Below, piece after piece: positions 7,671 through 16,995 of a stretch of 64,000 nt of DNA; positions within the stretch are counted from its first letter, which is position 1, and each line of letters begins with the position of its first letter. The notes beneath the pieces were generated by a model. It searched no databases. It worked only from the letters and a program-made list of their open reading frames with translations, and had not been told where the DNA came from. A program made the position numbers and the translations under genes. The stretch is from an uncultured bacterium (GTDB lineage Bacteria > Bacillota > Clostridia > Oscillospirales > Oscillospiraceae). The stretch lies in assembly GCA_947073515.1 (NCBI GenBank), contig CAMTMC010000006.1, forward strand, positions 24,458 through 88,457. The letters are read 5' to 3'.

Positions 7671-9476
7671 TCAGTCGTGGAAGCCCACCCGGACTCCGGG
7701 GAAGTAAAACTCCACAATCTCCTCACCAGTAAAGCCGCGGCGGGCCATAGCGTTGGCCCCATACTGGCTCATGCCCAGCTGGTGGCCGAGGCCGCCTCCC
7801 TGGAACACGTACGTACTGGCTGACACCTCCACAGTGCCGCCCCCCTGGTTGGCGCCCGGGTCAACAGGTTTCTCCCCGCTTCCCCCGCCGGCCCCGATTT
7901 CAAAGACCGTCCCGCTGCCGGAGATGCCGTAGGCCTCCTCATCCAACCGGGAGAGAGAGCCTCCGCCGGAGATCACATAGGCCCCGTCCAGGCTGTCCAG
8001 TTCCTGGCCGCCGTTGACAGTCAGGCGCTCCTCTTGGTCATCCCGGGCCCGGCTCTCCCGCCTGCCCACTGTCTCATTATTAACAGTAAAGCGGATAGAC
8101 TTTACATCAAACACGGACCGAATGGAAGTCCTGGTACTTCCGCTGGGGGAGAAGGAATTGCTCTGCCCGTTATTCCAGTGGACCACCAGCTGGATCACAT
8201 TGCCCAGCTCAGAGTATTTCAGCTCCAGGAAGTCGATGGAGGCCCCCACGCCGTAACCATAGCCCTGGAGGCGGCTGGCCAGCTCCTTGGCCGGCCAGGT
8301 CACTGTCCAGGAGGACATGGAGTTGCGGTCATCCAGGTCGGCCTCATAGGGGTCCACCACCCCCCGCAGATAGGGGTGGGCGGTCTTGGTGTCGGTGCCC
8401 CAGACGTTGGCGGCGTCCTCGCTGGCGCCGCCGAAGCTGGAGGAGTACAGCGTCTCAGCCAGCTTGCCGTTGTAGAGGACCACCTGCCCCTCGGTCTCCC
8501 TCACCGCCTGGATACTCACGTCGCTGGGGCCGATGTCGGAGCGGTTGCTGCCCATCCCGTGGTACACCTGGCAGGAGGCGGAGTTGCAGATATCAAAGCC
8601 GTAGCCGCTGTGCTTCCCCATCCCCTTCAGGGCGTAGGTCCGGGCGCACAGGGCCTGGGCCTTCAAGGCCTCCAGAGGCCACTCCCGGCCCATCTCATAG
8701 CAGTTGACGCCGGTGATGTAGTCCTCCAGCGGCAGCACGTTCACCACTGTCAGGTTGCCGCCGTTGCGGCGGTGATACTGAAAGCCTCCCCGGTATTTCC
8801 AGCCGTCAAACCAGGTGCGGGTCTCCTCCGCCCCGGTGACATCGGGCTGGATGGCCAGCTTGCCGGAGCTGCCCTCGTCAAATTGGAATAAAATGTGGTT
8901 GGTCCCCGTCTCCACCACGCTCATGCCATAGGAGCTGGTGCCCACTATGTCGATGGCGTCCTCCTCCTGGTACTGGGCGTCCTCTGCCTCCTCCTTGGTG
9001 GCGTAGGAGCCCGCCCGCACCTGGTACTCCCCGTCAATCCAGGCCACAAAGCCGTCATCGTACCAATCGGCGATCTCCTGGGCCTCGTCATAGTCCCGGA
9101 TCCGGTCCTCCATCAGCAGGTGGTAGCAGCCCACCATTTTTCCGTGGCCGGAGGAGGTATACTTGTTGCCGTCTACATAGAGGTTCTGGGTCTTGAGCAC
9201 CGACACAGCGATGGTGCGCCGGCTGGTGCAGGCCAGCTCCACAAAGTCCAGGTCGCTGTCGTAGTAACCGAACCGGAAGCCCTCTCCATAGCCCTGGCTA
9301 TTGTTGTTCTCCAGGTTGGCGGACTCCAGCTCCCCGGTGGGGACATGGCTGTCCGAGGAGGCCAGCCCCACCCGGATCATCACCTCCCCCTCCCGGTTGG
9401 TGGTGTATGCCCCCGCCGCGGGGATGGACAGCGCCAGGGCCAGAACAACGGCGGCCAGCCGTACCATTTTTTTCAC
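7671..9476 (-). CDS. SpoIID/LytB domain protein with SPOR-like region
   Basis: About 601 aa. A signal peptide ([23 protein letters not shown]) is followed by a region with a SPOR-like stretch ([17 protein letters not shown]). The SpoIID domain follows from about residue 235, with [20 protein letters not shown] and [15 protein letters not shown], and the family ending [17 protein letters not shown] is retained. A linker of about 90 residues splits the C-terminal part. SpoIID proteins are lytic transglycosylases that act on denuded glycan strands during engulfment. I favour the GTG at 9476 (GGAGAAG nine bases upstream); the ATG at 9491 has no well-spaced site. It may be a second SpoIID/LytB paralogue rather than SpoIID itself. 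Confidence 0.85.
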   Translation of the reverse strand: MKKMVRLAAVVLALALSIPAAGAYTTNREGEVMIRVGLASSDSHVPTGELESANLENNNSQGYGEGFRFGYYDSDLDFVELACTSRRTIAVSVLKTQNLYVDGNKYTSSGHGKMVGCYHLLMEDRIRDYDEAQEIADWYDDGFVAWIDGEYQVRAGSYATKEEAEDAQYQEEDAIDIVGTSSYGMSVVETGTNHILFQFDEGSSGKLAIQPDVTGAEETRTWFDGWKYRGGFQYHRRNGGNLTVVNVLPLEDYITGVNCYEMGREWPLEALKAQALCARTYALKGMGKHSGYGFDICNSASCQVYHGMGSNRSDIGPSDVSIQAVRETEGQVVLYNGKLAETLYSSSFGGASEDAANVWGTDTKTAHPYLRGVVDPYEADLDDRNSMSSWTVTWPAKELASRLQGYGYGVGASIDFLELKYSELGNVIQLVVHWNNGQSNSFSPSGSTRTSIRSVFDVKSIRFTVNNETVGRRESRARDDQEERLTVNGGQELDSLDGAYVISGGGSLSRLDEEAYGISGSGTVFEIGAGGGSGEKPVDPGANQGGGTVEVSASTYVFQGGGLGHQLGMSQYGANAMARRGFTGEEIVEFYFPGVRVGFHD

Positions 9477-9733
9477 TGCGATCTTCTCCATTCCTGTGTT
9501 GTGCCGGCTATTGACACCCATATACAAACATGGTACCATTAACAATCATTTTCAGGCCGGCGTCTATCTTGTCCGCATGTTGTCCGGAGTCGGACGCCCC
9601 CCGACATTATAGTACAAAATCCGCTGTTTGAAAAGCCACTGACAGATTTTTTCTAAAATCCGCCTCGGGCGGCAGTCCTAAGGTCAGGTTTTGGGGCATA
9701 GAATATCCCCGAGCGACAATGGAGGGATTCTTT

Positions 9734-10831
9734 GTGGAGAGGTATCGAGTAGGGATTATCGGCGCTACCGGCATGGTAGGCCAGCGTTTTGTCACCCTGA
9801 TGGCGGGCCACCCCTGGTTCCAGCTGGCCGCCCTGGCCGCCAGCTCCCGCTCCGCGGGGCAGCGGTATGAGCAGGCCGTGGCCGGCCGCTGGGCCATGCG
9901 GGACCCGGTCCCCCGGGAGGCCGGAGGCCTGGTGGTGCTGGACGCCCAGGCCGATGTGGAGAAGATCGCCTCTCTGGCGGATTTTGTCTTCTGCGCCGTA
10001 GATATGAAGAAAGAGGACATCCGGGCTCTGGAAGATCGGTACGCCCGGGCTGAGTGCCCGGTGGTGTCCAACAACTCCGCCCACCGGTGGACCCCGGACG
10101 TGCCCATGGTGGTGCCCGAGCTCAACCCGGAGCATCTGGAGGTCATCCCCGCACAGCGTAAGCGGCTGGGCACCCGGCGGGGGTTTATCGCCGTCAAGTC
10201 CAACTGCTCCATCCAGAGCTACGCCCCTCTGCTCACGCCGCTGATGAAGGCCGGCTACCCGATGGAGCGGGCCCTGGTGTGTACCTATCAGGCTATCTCC
10301 GGAGCGGGCAAGACCTTTGAGCGCTGGCCTGAGATGGTGGATAACCTGATCCCCTACATCGGCGGCGAGGAGGAAAAGAGCGAGCGTGAGCCCCTGAAGG
10401 TCTGGGGCCGGGTGGAGGGAGACCGTGTTGTCCCCGCCGGTGGCCCGGTGATCACTGCCCAGTGTTTCCGGGTGGCGGTGGCCGACGGCCACACCGCCGC
10501 CGTCTTTGTGAAGTTCGCCGGCGGGAAAAAGCCCGGCGTGGAGGAGATCAAGGACATCTGGGCCTCCTTCCGGGGCGTGCCCCAGGAGTTGGAGCTCCCC
10601 TCCGCCCCCAAGCGGTTTATCCACTACTTTGAGGAGAACGACCGGCCCCAGGTCAGGCTGGACCGGGATCTGGAGGGCGGTATGGCCATCTCCGCCGGCC
10701 GGCTGCGGCCGGACTCCCAGTATGACTACAAGTTCGTAGGCCTCAGCCACAATACCCTCCGGGGCGCCGCCGGCGGAGCGGTTCTGCTGGCTGAGCTGCT
10801 GTGCGCCCAGGGGTACATCAGCCCCAAATGA
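9734..10831 (+). CDS. asd: Aspartate-semialdehyde dehydrogenase
   Basis: 365 aa of the archaeal/fungal-type branch. It reduces aspartyl phosphate to the semialdehyde, the branch point to lysine/diaminopimelate and threonine/methionine. A Rossmann motif GATGMVG lies at residues 10-16, the catalytic cysteine is in KSNCSIQ and the substrate-binding ISGAGKTF follows. GTG at 9734 has GGAGGG seven bases upstream; the ATG at 9719 has no ribosome site because it overlaps that sequence. dapA and dapB follow, separated by a terminator. Confidence 0.93.
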   Translation: MERYRVGIIGATGMVGQRFVTLMAGHPWFQLAALAASSRSAGQRYEQAVAGRWAMRDPVPREAGGLVVLDAQADVEKIASLADFVFCAVDMKKEDIRALEDRYARAECPVVSNNSAHRWTPDVPMVVPELNPEHLEVIPAQRKRLGTRRGFIAVKSNCSIQSYAPLLTPLMKAGYPMERALVCTYQAISGAGKTFERWPEMVDNLIPYIGGEEEKSEREPLKVWGRVEGDRVVPAGGPVITAQCFRVAVADGHTAAVFVKFAGGKKPGVEEIKDIWASFRGVPQELELPSAPKRFIHYFEENDRPQVRLDRDLEGGMAISAGRLRPDSQYDYKFVGLSHNTLRGAAGGAVLLAELLCAQGYISPK

Positions 10832-10844
10832 TTTTACCGGAGAC

Positions 10845-10880
10845 AATCAGCCCATCCAAGGGGGTGGGCTGATTTTTTTA
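10845..10880 (+). terminator. Terminator after asd
   Basis: AATCAGCCCA (10845-10854) pairs with TGGGCTGATT (10865-10874) and runs into T7. Confidence 0.9.
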
Positions 10881-10973
10881 TGGATCCCGGCGCCTGGGTG
10901 GCCCTCTCCTCCTGGAGACGGGGCCGCTGGGCGGAAGGAATTGGCTTGATCTCTATGAAAGGGTGACGAAACT

Positions 10974-11870
10974 ATGAAAACTCCTGTCTTTACCGGCGTC
11001 TGCCCCGCCCTGGTGACCCCCTTTGACCAGCACGGGGCTATCAATTACCAGGCCTTTGGCCAGCTTATCGACGCCCAGATCCAGGCCGGCGTGGACGGAG
11101 TGTGTGTCTGTGGCACCACTGGCGAGTCCTCCACTCTGTCCATCCGGGAGCACATCGCCGCAGTGGAGTTCTGCGTCAAGCGGGTCGGCCACCGGGTTGC
11201 CGTGATCGCGGGAGCCGGGAGCAACGACACCTCCTCCGCCCTCTATCTGTCCCAGCACGCCCAGGACGCGGGGGCGGACGCCCTCCTCCTGGTCACCCCC
11301 TACTACAACAAGGCCAGCCAGGCCGGGCTCATCCGCCACTACGAGCACATCGCCCAGCGGGTAGATCTGCCTATCATTCTCTACAATGTGCCTGGGCGCA
11401 CGGGGATGTCCTGTACCGCCGAGACCTACAAAACCCTGTCAGAACACCCCAATATCAACGGCGTGAAGGAGGCCAGCGGAAATTTCTCCCTTCTGGCCCA
11501 TACCCGCCGCCTCTGCCCCCCGGATTTCACCATCTGGTCGGGCAACGACGACCAGGTCGTCCCTATGATGGCGCTGGGGGCCAAAGGCGTGATCTCCGTG
11601 GCCTGCAATATTATCCCGGAGGTCATGGTGGAGATGGCCCGGTTGTGCCTGGACAACGACTTTGCCGCCGCTGGAACGCTGCAAATCCAGTACATGGAAC
11701 TCTTTGACGCTCTGTTCCGGGAGGTCAACCCCATCCCCATCAAAGCGGCCATGGAGCTGATGGGCCAGGAGGCCGGCACCCTCCGCCTGCCCCTGTGTCA
11801 GATGGCGGAGCCGGATTTGACCGCCCTGCGCTCCGCCCTGGAGCGGCTGGGCCTGCTGCCCCCATGCTGA
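10974..11870 (+). CDS. dapA: 4-hydroxy-tetrahydrodipicolinate synthase
   Basis: 298 aa TIM-barrel enzyme that condenses pyruvate with aspartate semialdehyde. The GTTGESS pyruvate loop is at 47-53, Tyr137 in LYNVPGRTG and the Schiff-base Lys165 in GVKEASG. ATG at 10974 has AAAGGGTG upstream. It overlaps dapB by 7 bp, which suggests translational coupling. No lysine riboswitch was seen in the 93 bp between the asd terminator and the start. Confidence 0.96.
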   Translation: MKTPVFTGVCPALVTPFDQHGAINYQAFGQLIDAQIQAGVDGVCVCGTTGESSTLSIREHIAAVEFCVKRVGHRVAVIAGAGSNDTSSALYLSQHAQDAGADALLLVTPYYNKASQAGLIRHYEHIAQRVDLPIILYNVPGRTGMSCTAETYKTLSEHPNINGVKEASGNFSLLAHTRRLCPPDFTIWSGNDDQVVPMMALGAKGVISVACNIIPEVMVEMARLCLDNDFAAAGTLQIQYMELFDALFREVNPIPIKAAMELMGQEAGTLRLPLCQMAEPDLTALRSALERLGLLPPC

Positions 11871-12652
11871 GACTGGTCATTTCGGGCTGCGGCGGGCACA
11901 TGGGCCGGGCCCTGGAGCGGCTGTGCCGCCGTGATCCCCAGGTGGAGGTGGCGGCCGGGATTGATACGCTGGGGGGCGGCGGACAGGAATTCCCGGTGTA
12001 CCCCTCCCCTGCCCAGCTCACCGGGGACGCCCGCTGTGTGGTGGACTTCTCCTCCCCCTCCGCCCTGGAGGGCCTGCTGGATCTGGCGCTGAACCGAGGG
12101 ATTCCTCTGGTGCTGGCCACCACCGGCTATACCCCGGAGCAGGAGAGGCAAGTCCGGGCCGCCGCCCGGCGGGTGCCTATCTTCCGGTCAGCTAATATGT
12201 CCCTGGGGATCGGCGTGCTGCTGGAGCTGGTGAAACAGGCGGCCCGCTCCCTGGGGGATGGGTGGGACATCGAGGTGCTTGAGCGCCACCACCGGTGGAA
12301 GGTGGACGCCCCCTCGGGCACCGCCCTGATACTGGCCCACGGGGCCGCTTCCGCCAGGAACTATGAGGAAAATCACCTTTACAGCAGAAACAATCTCCGC
12401 CGGCCCCGGGACCAGGGAGAGATCGGCATCTCCTCCCTCCGGGGCGGTACCATCCCGGGGGAACATCTGGTCGTCTTCGCCGGGCAGGACGAGGTGATTG
12501 AGCTCAAGCACACCGCCCTCTCCCGGGACATCTACGCCCAGGGGGCGCTGGAGGCGGCGAAGTTTATCTCGTCCGTGGAAAGGCCGGGGCTGTACGACAT
12601 GGGTGGGCTGGTATCATGGGAAAAACCGCCCCGCCAGGGCGATACCCGCTGA
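11864..12652 (+). CDS. dapB: 4-hydroxy-tetrahydrodipicolinate reductase
   Basis: 262 aa. The start MLRLVISGCGGHMGRAL carries the nucleotide-binding GCGGHMG motif; TTGYTPEQ and the substrate motif ERHHRWKVDAPSGTA (catalytic HH and K) follow. ATG at 11864 lies inside the end of dapA. The stop codon lies within the stem of the following terminator, so termination is tightly packed against translation. Confidence 0.95.
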   Translation: MLRLVISGCGGHMGRALERLCRRDPQVEVAAGIDTLGGGGQEFPVYPSPAQLTGDARCVVDFSSPSALEGLLDLALNRGIPLVLATTGYTPEQERQVRAAARRVPIFRSANMSLGIGVLLELVKQAARSLGDGWDIEVLERHHRWKVDAPSGTALILAHGAASARNYEENHLYSRNNLRRPRDQGEIGISSLRGGTIPGEHLVVFAGQDEVIELKHTALSRDIYAQGALEAAKFISSVERPGLYDMGGLVSWEKPPRQGDTR

Positions 12653-12675
12653 AAAGCAGTTGCTTTTCAGCGGGT
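12644..12675 (+). terminator. Hairpin at the dapB stop codon
   Basis: A perfect 15-bp stem, ACCCGCTGAAAAGCA (12644-12658) with TGCTTTTCAGCGGGT (12661-12675), and a 2-base spacer. It is followed by ATTTCGTT, a weak U tract, and overlaps both the dapB stop codon and the -35 of the next promoter. Confidence 0.7.
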
Positions 12676-12688
12676 ATTTCGTTATAAT
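12660..12688 (+). promoter_or_regulatory. Promoter of the GNAT gene
   Basis: TTGCTT (12660-12665), a 17-base spacer and TATAAT (12683-12688). The -35 lies inside the right arm of the dapB hairpin. Confidence 0.8.
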
Positions 12689-12737
12689 AGTCCAACTGAC
12701 GCAACCCCTGAAATACTCGAATTTTAGGAGGATAGAT

Positions 12738-13220
12738 ATGCTGAAGCTGAGAAAGATAGATCGAAGGAATGTATGGGATATTCTGAAGCTGCGTGTGTGG
12801 GAAAGCCAGAACAGCTTTGTGGCGGGCAACGATATCAGCATCATCGAGGCCTATCTCGCCATCACAGAAAATGGGTATGCCCTCCCCTTTGGGATATATG
12901 AGGGCGACACCCCAGTCGGTTTTTTGATGATTGGCTTTGATACAGACGCCTACTGGGATGACGCTCCGCCTGTCGCAAAGGGCAGCTATTGTCTCTGGCG
13001 GCTGATGATCGACCAAAACCACCAGAAAAAAGGGTACGGAAAAGGGGCCGTCCGGTTGGCTCTGGACTATATCAAAACATTTCCATGCGGCAAGGCGGAA
13101 CGCTGCTGGCTGTCGTATGAGCCTGAAAATGAAGCCGCCCGCCAGCTATACCGCTCATTTGGATTTATGGAGACCGGAGAAAAGGACGGCGAGGAACTGA
13201 TCGCCGTTCTGTCGCTGTAA
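12738..13220 (+). CDS. GNAT N-acetyltransferase, SpeG/BltD-like
   Basis: 160 aa from the ATG at 12738, which has AGGAGG eight bases upstream. It shows VWDILKLRVWESQNSFVAGN at the N-terminus, a strand with ALPFGIYEGDTPVGFLMIGFD, the acetyl-CoA loop QNHQKKGYGKGAVRLAL near residue 95 and LSYEPENEAARQLYRSFGF. This layout is common in polyamine acetyltransferases (BltD/PaiA type). The substrate is inferred only from that similarity. It is a single gene with its own promoter. Confidence 0.85.
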   Translation: MLKLRKIDRRNVWDILKLRVWESQNSFVAGNDISIIEAYLAITENGYALPFGIYEGDTPVGFLMIGFDTDAYWDDAPPVAKGSYCLWRLMIDQNHQKKGYGKGAVRLALDYIKTFPCGKAERCWLSYEPENEAARQLYRSFGFMETGEKDGEELIAVLSL

Positions 13221-13268
13221 GAATCAGTAGGCGGCACACCATATTGAGGAGACAAGGAGAGATACACT

Positions 13269-14012
13269 GTGGGAGATCCGCTGATCCGTACCCGCCTGCT
13301 CATCGGGGACGATCCTCTGGAGCGGCTGAACAACGCCAAGGTAGCCGTCTTCGGTGTGGGGGGCGTGGGAGGCTACTGCGTTGAGGCCCTGGCCCGGGCA
13401 GGTGTAGGCACTTTACACCTCTACGACGACGACACCGTGTCAGAGAGCAATCTGAACCGGCAGATCGCCGCCCTCCACTCCACCATCGGCCAGCCCAAGG
13501 CGGAGGTGATGGCCCGGCGGGTGCTGGACATCAACCCGGGGTGCCGGGTGGACGCAGTCCGACTGTTTTATCTGCCCCAGAACGCCGGCACAGTGGATTT
13601 GTCCCAGTACGACTATGTGATCGACTGCATTGACACGGTAGCCGCCAAGCTGGAACTTGTGACAAGGTGTGTCACCTTACAGGTAAAAATCATCAGCGCC
13701 ATGGGCACCGGCAACAAATTCGACCCCACCGCCTTTGTGGTGACCGACCTGTCCAAGACCCAGGGCTGTCCCCTGGCCCGGACCATGCGGAAGGAGCTGC
13801 GGAAACGGGGCATCTACCACCTCAAAGTGGTCTACTCCACCGAGGCGCCCACCCCGCCCCTCCAGCCCATGGAGGCGGAGCTCCCCCAGGACAGCGGCAC
13901 CCGCCCCGGCTCCACCGCCCGGCGGGACACCCCGGGCTCCATCTCCTTTGTCCCCGCCGCCGCCGGGCTGGTGCTGGCCTCGGCGGTGATCAGAGAATTG
14001 GGCGGGTTCTAA
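13269..14012 (+). CDS. tcdA: tRNA threonylcarbamoyladenosine dehydratase
   Basis: 247 aa, E1-like ThiF/MoeB/HesA fold. The ATP-binding loop GVGGVGG is at 29-35; DDDTVSESNLNRQ and the IDCIDTVAAK segment follow. TcdA converts t6A to cyclic t6A at position 37 of ANN-decoding tRNAs. It begins with GTG at 13269 behind AAGGAGAG. The TAA stop codon forms the first three bases of the palindromic repeat that follows. Confidence 0.9.
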   Translation: MGDPLIRTRLLIGDDPLERLNNAKVAVFGVGGVGGYCVEALARAGVGTLHLYDDDTVSESNLNRQIAALHSTIGQPKAEVMARRVLDINPGCRVDAVRLFYLPQNAGTVDLSQYDYVIDCIDTVAAKLELVTRCVTLQVKIISAMGTGNKFDPTAFVVTDLSKTQGCPLARTMRKELRKRGIYHLKVVYSTEAPTPPLQPMEAELPQDSGTRPGSTARRDTPGSISFVPAAAGLVLASAVIRELGGF

Positions 14013-14176
14013 GAGCCTATCCCAAAATAATCCGTACACATCCTGCTTGCATATTTTCCACCATACATCGTTGCTTTTTCTTGTCGGGCGACAGCCCGCC
14101 CGCAAAAAATCGCCTTGTCTGGTGGAAAATCTGACCGCGCGATCCGTGTGCGTCTTATTTCGGGATAGGCTCTTAA
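14010..14176. repeat. Palindromic interspersed repeat, copy 2
   Basis: Left end TAAGAGCCTATCCC and right end GGGATAGGCTCTTA are exact inverted copies with further imperfect pairing inward (CAAAATAA with TTATTTCG). The interior carries TTTTTCTTGTCGGGCGACAG, shared with the copy at 44631 in the same orientation. It starts on the stop codon of tcdA. Confidence 0.85.
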
Positions 14177-14221
14177 TAAGCAAACGATCGGTCACCCCAA
14201 AAACAGGCCGAAAAAAGTTAT

Positions 14222-14257
14222 GCCCGCCGAAAAGATTTGCTTTGCTTTTCGGCGGGC
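14222..14257. other. Strong hairpin without a U tract
   Basis: GCCCGCCGAAAA (14222-14233) and TTTTCGGCGGGC (14246-14257) form a 12-bp stem with a 12-base loop. No T run follows on either side. It may stabilise the tcdA mRNA end or be a leader structure of the next gene. Confidence 0.6.
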
Positions 14258-14335
14258 GCTGTAGGATAATGAAGTGTGAAAATTGGATTTTTCCATAAAT
14301 TTACACATAGAACAGCGGAACAGGGGGATATTCAA

Positions 14336-14802
14336 ATGGTGCATCTGGTATACTGCGACAACGCTGGTAAAAAAGGTGAAAAAGTACTGGATAAGATTTT
14401 AGCCGGAACAAAGACCATGGTTGTGCGGGGGGGGCGGCGGGAAGAAAGATCCCCCACAGCAGGGTTTTTGAGGGGGAGCGCCTCTATTTCATGGAAAAAG
14501 GCAGCGCCTCCATCACGGCGACAGCGGTTGTAACGGGTGTTGAAAATTTTGTGAAGCTGTCTGAGGAGGAGATCACACAAACTCTCGAGGATCGCCAGCG
14601 CAAGTTGAACTTATCCGAAAAGCAAAAAGTCCGGTGGCATAAGAAGTGCCTGTGTCTGGTGGAATTTTCCAATGTTGAGGAGGTCACCCCCCTGGCCTTT
14701 GACCATCAGGGCAACATGGACGACTGGCTCATCATCGAAAAGATCGAGGACGTGGTTGTGGGCACCAGCATCCCCTATAATTACGAGAACTCTAAATTTT
14801 AA
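14336..14802 (+). pseudogene. Uncharacterised protein broken at a G8 tract
   Basis: The frame starting at ATG 14336 (MVHLVYCDNAGKKG, DKILAGTKTMVVRG) loses sense after a run of eight G at 14427-14434. The continuation GRKIPHSRVFEGERLYFMEK and on to NMDDWLIIEKIED is in another frame ending at 14802. Nine or six G would join the two into about 155 aa. The fold is likely a small PUA/ASCH-like domain, but I do not recognise a named family with confidence. It could be a true mutation, a phase-variable tract or an assembly error. Confidence 0.8.
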
Positions 14803-14807
14803 TCAAA

Positions 14808-14846
14808 GGGCAGGGCGGATCACAGTGATCCGCCCTGCCCTCTCCT
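14808..14846. terminator. Bidirectional terminator between convergent genes
   Basis: GGGCAGGGCGGATCAC (14808-14823) and GTGATCCGCCCTGCCC (14825-14840) form a 16-bp stem followed by CTCCTTTTT on the plus strand. It also sits behind tyrS on the minus strand. Confidence 0.85.
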
Positions 14847-14870
14847 TTTTGACGCAGGTTCATTGTCTTG

Positions 14871-16094
14871 TTACATGGCCGCCTTATGGAAGACCTTTTT
14901 GCCCTTGCGGATCATCAGTCCGTCACCGGCCAGCTGGTCCGCGGTGTAGGCGGTGTTGGGGTCGGACACCTTCTCATCGTTGACGGTAACTCCCCCCTGC
15001 TCCACCAGGCGGCGGGCCTCCTTCTTGGAGGGGGCCAGCTTACACTGGACCATCAGATCCAGGATGCCGATGGAACCACCGGTCAAATCCCCCTCATTCA
15101 GGGTGGTGGAGGGCACGTCGCTCATGTCGCCTCCCCCCATAAACAGGGCCCTGGCGGCGTTCTGGGCCTTGTCGGCCTCCTCCGTGCCGTGAACCATATT
15201 GGTCAGCTCCCAGGCCAGGATCTCCTTGGCCTGGTTCAGCTGGCTGCCGGTCCACTGGTCCATCTCGTCGATCTGCTCCAGGGGCAGGAAGGTGAGCCAG
15301 CGCACGCACTTCATCACGTCCGCGTCCTCTATGTTCCGCCAGTACTGGTAGAAGTCGTAGGGGCTGGTCTTGTTGGGGTCCAGCCACACGGCGTTGCCGG
15401 CGGTCTTGCCCATCTTGTTGCCCTGGGAGTCGGTGAGCAGGTTGATGGTCATGCAATGGGCGTCCTTGCCCAGCTTCCGGCGGATCAGCTCGGTGCCGCC
15501 CAGCATGTTGGACCACTGGTCGTTGCCTCCGAACTGCATATTACAGCCGTGGGTCTGGAACAGGTGGTAGAAGTCGTAGGACTGCATAATCATGTAGTTG
15601 AACTCCAGGAAGCTGAGGCCCTTCTCCATCCGCTGTTTATAGCACTCCGCCCGGAGCATATTGTTCACGGAGAAGCAGGCGCCCACCTCCCGCAGCAGCT
15701 CCACGTAGTTCAGGTTCAGCAGCCAGTCGGCGTTGTTGAGCATCTTGGCCTTGCCCTCGCCAAACTCGATGAACCGCTCCATCTGCCGCTTGAAGCACTC
15801 GGCGTTGTGGTCGATATCCTCCCGGGTGAGCATTTTCCGCATGTCGGTGCGGCCGGAGGGGTCGCCGATGGTGGTGGTGCCGCCGCCGATCAGGGCGATG
15901 GGCTTGTTGCCCGCCTGCTGGAGACGTTTCATCAGGGTGAGGGTCACAAAATGTCCGGCGGTCAGGCTGTCGGCGGTGCAGTCATAGCCGATGTAGAAGG
16001 TGGCCTTGCCGGCGTTGATCATCTCCCGGATCTCGTCCTCGTTGGTCACCTGGGCGATGAGGCCCCGGGCCTTCAGTTCTTCATAACAGGTCAT
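14871..16094 (-). CDS. tyrS: Tyrosyl-tRNA synthetase
   Basis: 407 aa class I synthetase. The HIGH-equivalent is TAGH (45-48) within DCTADSLTAGHFV, the KMSKS-equivalent is GNKMGKTAGNAV near 230, and a C-terminal S4 RNA-binding domain carries CKLAPSKKEARRLVEQGG. ATG at 16094 follows AAAGGAAC. It lies 28 bp behind the EamA gene with no promoter between, so both should depend on the Tyr T-box upstream. Confidence 0.96.
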   Translation of the reverse strand: MTCYEELKARGLIAQVTNEDEIREMINAGKATFYIGYDCTADSLTAGHFVTLTLMKRLQQAGNKPIALIGGGTTTIGDPSGRTDMRKMLTREDIDHNAECFKRQMERFIEFGEGKAKMLNNADWLLNLNYVELLREVGACFSVNNMLRAECYKQRMEKGLSFLEFNYMIMQSYDFYHLFQTHGCNMQFGGNDQWSNMLGGTELIRRKLGKDAHCMTINLLTDSQGNKMGKTAGNAVWLDPNKTSPYDFYQYWRNIEDADVMKCVRWLTFLPLEQIDEMDQWTGSQLNQAKEILAWELTNMVHGTEEADKAQNAARALFMGGGDMSDVPSTTLNEGDLTGGSIGILDLMVQCKLAPSKKEARRLVEQGGVTVNDEKVSDPNTAYTADQLAGDGLMIRKGKKVFHKAAM

Positions 16095-16122
16095 ATGATT
16101 CGTTCCTTTCTTGGATAAAATT

Positions 16123-16965
16123 TTATTGTTTCACGGCCTCCCGGGCTTTCAGGACGTTGTAGCCCACCACCCCGCCGACCACGATCACAGAGCCGATCAG
16201 GGCCATGGTGCCCATCTTCTCCCCGTAGAAAACCGCCACCAGGATGGGGTTCAGTACCGGCTCGATGCCGGAGATCAGGCTGGCTGGCACCGGCGGGGTG
16301 GTCCGCAGGCCGATACACAGCAGCACATAGGCCAGCCCCACCTGGAGGGCACCCAGCACCACCAGACTGAAGATGGCCACACCGGTGAACTCTGTCTCCT
16401 GAAAGAGGAAGGGCAGGCCGGTGACAGTGGATACCACCCCGCCGAAGAAGACAGAGGAGATGGCGTCCCCATCGGGGAGGTCATTCATGAGGAAGACCCC
16501 CGCGTAGCTGACGCCGGAGAGGAGGGCCAGCAGATTACCCAGACCGCCCCCCATCTCCAGGCTGTCCAGAAAACAGAAAATAATGCCTCCAAAGACCACG
16601 GCGCAGGCGGCCAGATCCAGCTTGCTGGGTTTCTTCTTAAAAATACCCACCATAAAGAGCATCACGAAGATGGGGGCGGTGAACTGGAGAACAATGGCGT
16701 TGGCCGCCGTAGTCAGCTTGTTGGAGACGGCGTACAAAATATTGGTGCCGCACACGGCCAGAGCCCCCAGGGCCACCCAGCGGTTAAATTTCAGCGGGTG
16801 CTTGGCGATCCGCAGATAGGCGGCGAAGACCACCAGGGCGATGGCTGTCCGGCCCCCGTTGATGGCCATGCCGCTCCAGGGGATCACCTTAATACACAGC
16901 CCCCCGATGCTGTAGAGGACCGCCGCCATAAAGACACACAGCGCCCCCCGTTTTTCTACTGTCAA
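16123..16965 (-). CDS. EamA family transporter under T-box control
   Basis: 280 aa with ten predicted membrane segments in two EamA repeats (MAAVLYSIGGLCIKVIPW at the start; the second repeat begins near residue 145). The TTG at 16965 is preceded by GGAGGAGAG; an upstream open frame overlaps the T-box leader and is not coding. DMT transporters move metabolites such as amino acids. The Tyr-type T-box in front and tyrS behind suggest uptake or handling of tyrosine or a precursor, which is inference. Confidence 0.85.
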   Translation of the reverse strand: MTVEKRGALCVFMAAVLYSIGGLCIKVIPWSGMAINGGRTAIALVVFAAYLRIAKHPLKFNRWVALGALAVCGTNILYAVSNKLTTAANAIVLQFTAPIFVMLFMVGIFKKKPSKLDLAACAVVFGGIIFCFLDSLEMGGGLGNLLALLSGVSYAGVFLMNDLPDGDAISSVFFGGVVSTVTGLPFLFQETEFTGVAIFSLVVLGALQVGLAYVLLCIGLRTTPPVPASLISGIEPVLNPILVAVFYGEKMGTMALIGSVIVVGGVVGYNVLKAREAVKQ

Positions 16966-16995
16966 TGCTCTCTCCTCCTGTCTGGCACGGCACAT

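Noticed and set aside
9546..9733. Lysine riboswitch ahead of asd/dapA
   Set aside because: No L-box core or terminator was seen between the spoIID-like start and asd, nor in the 93 bp before dapA.
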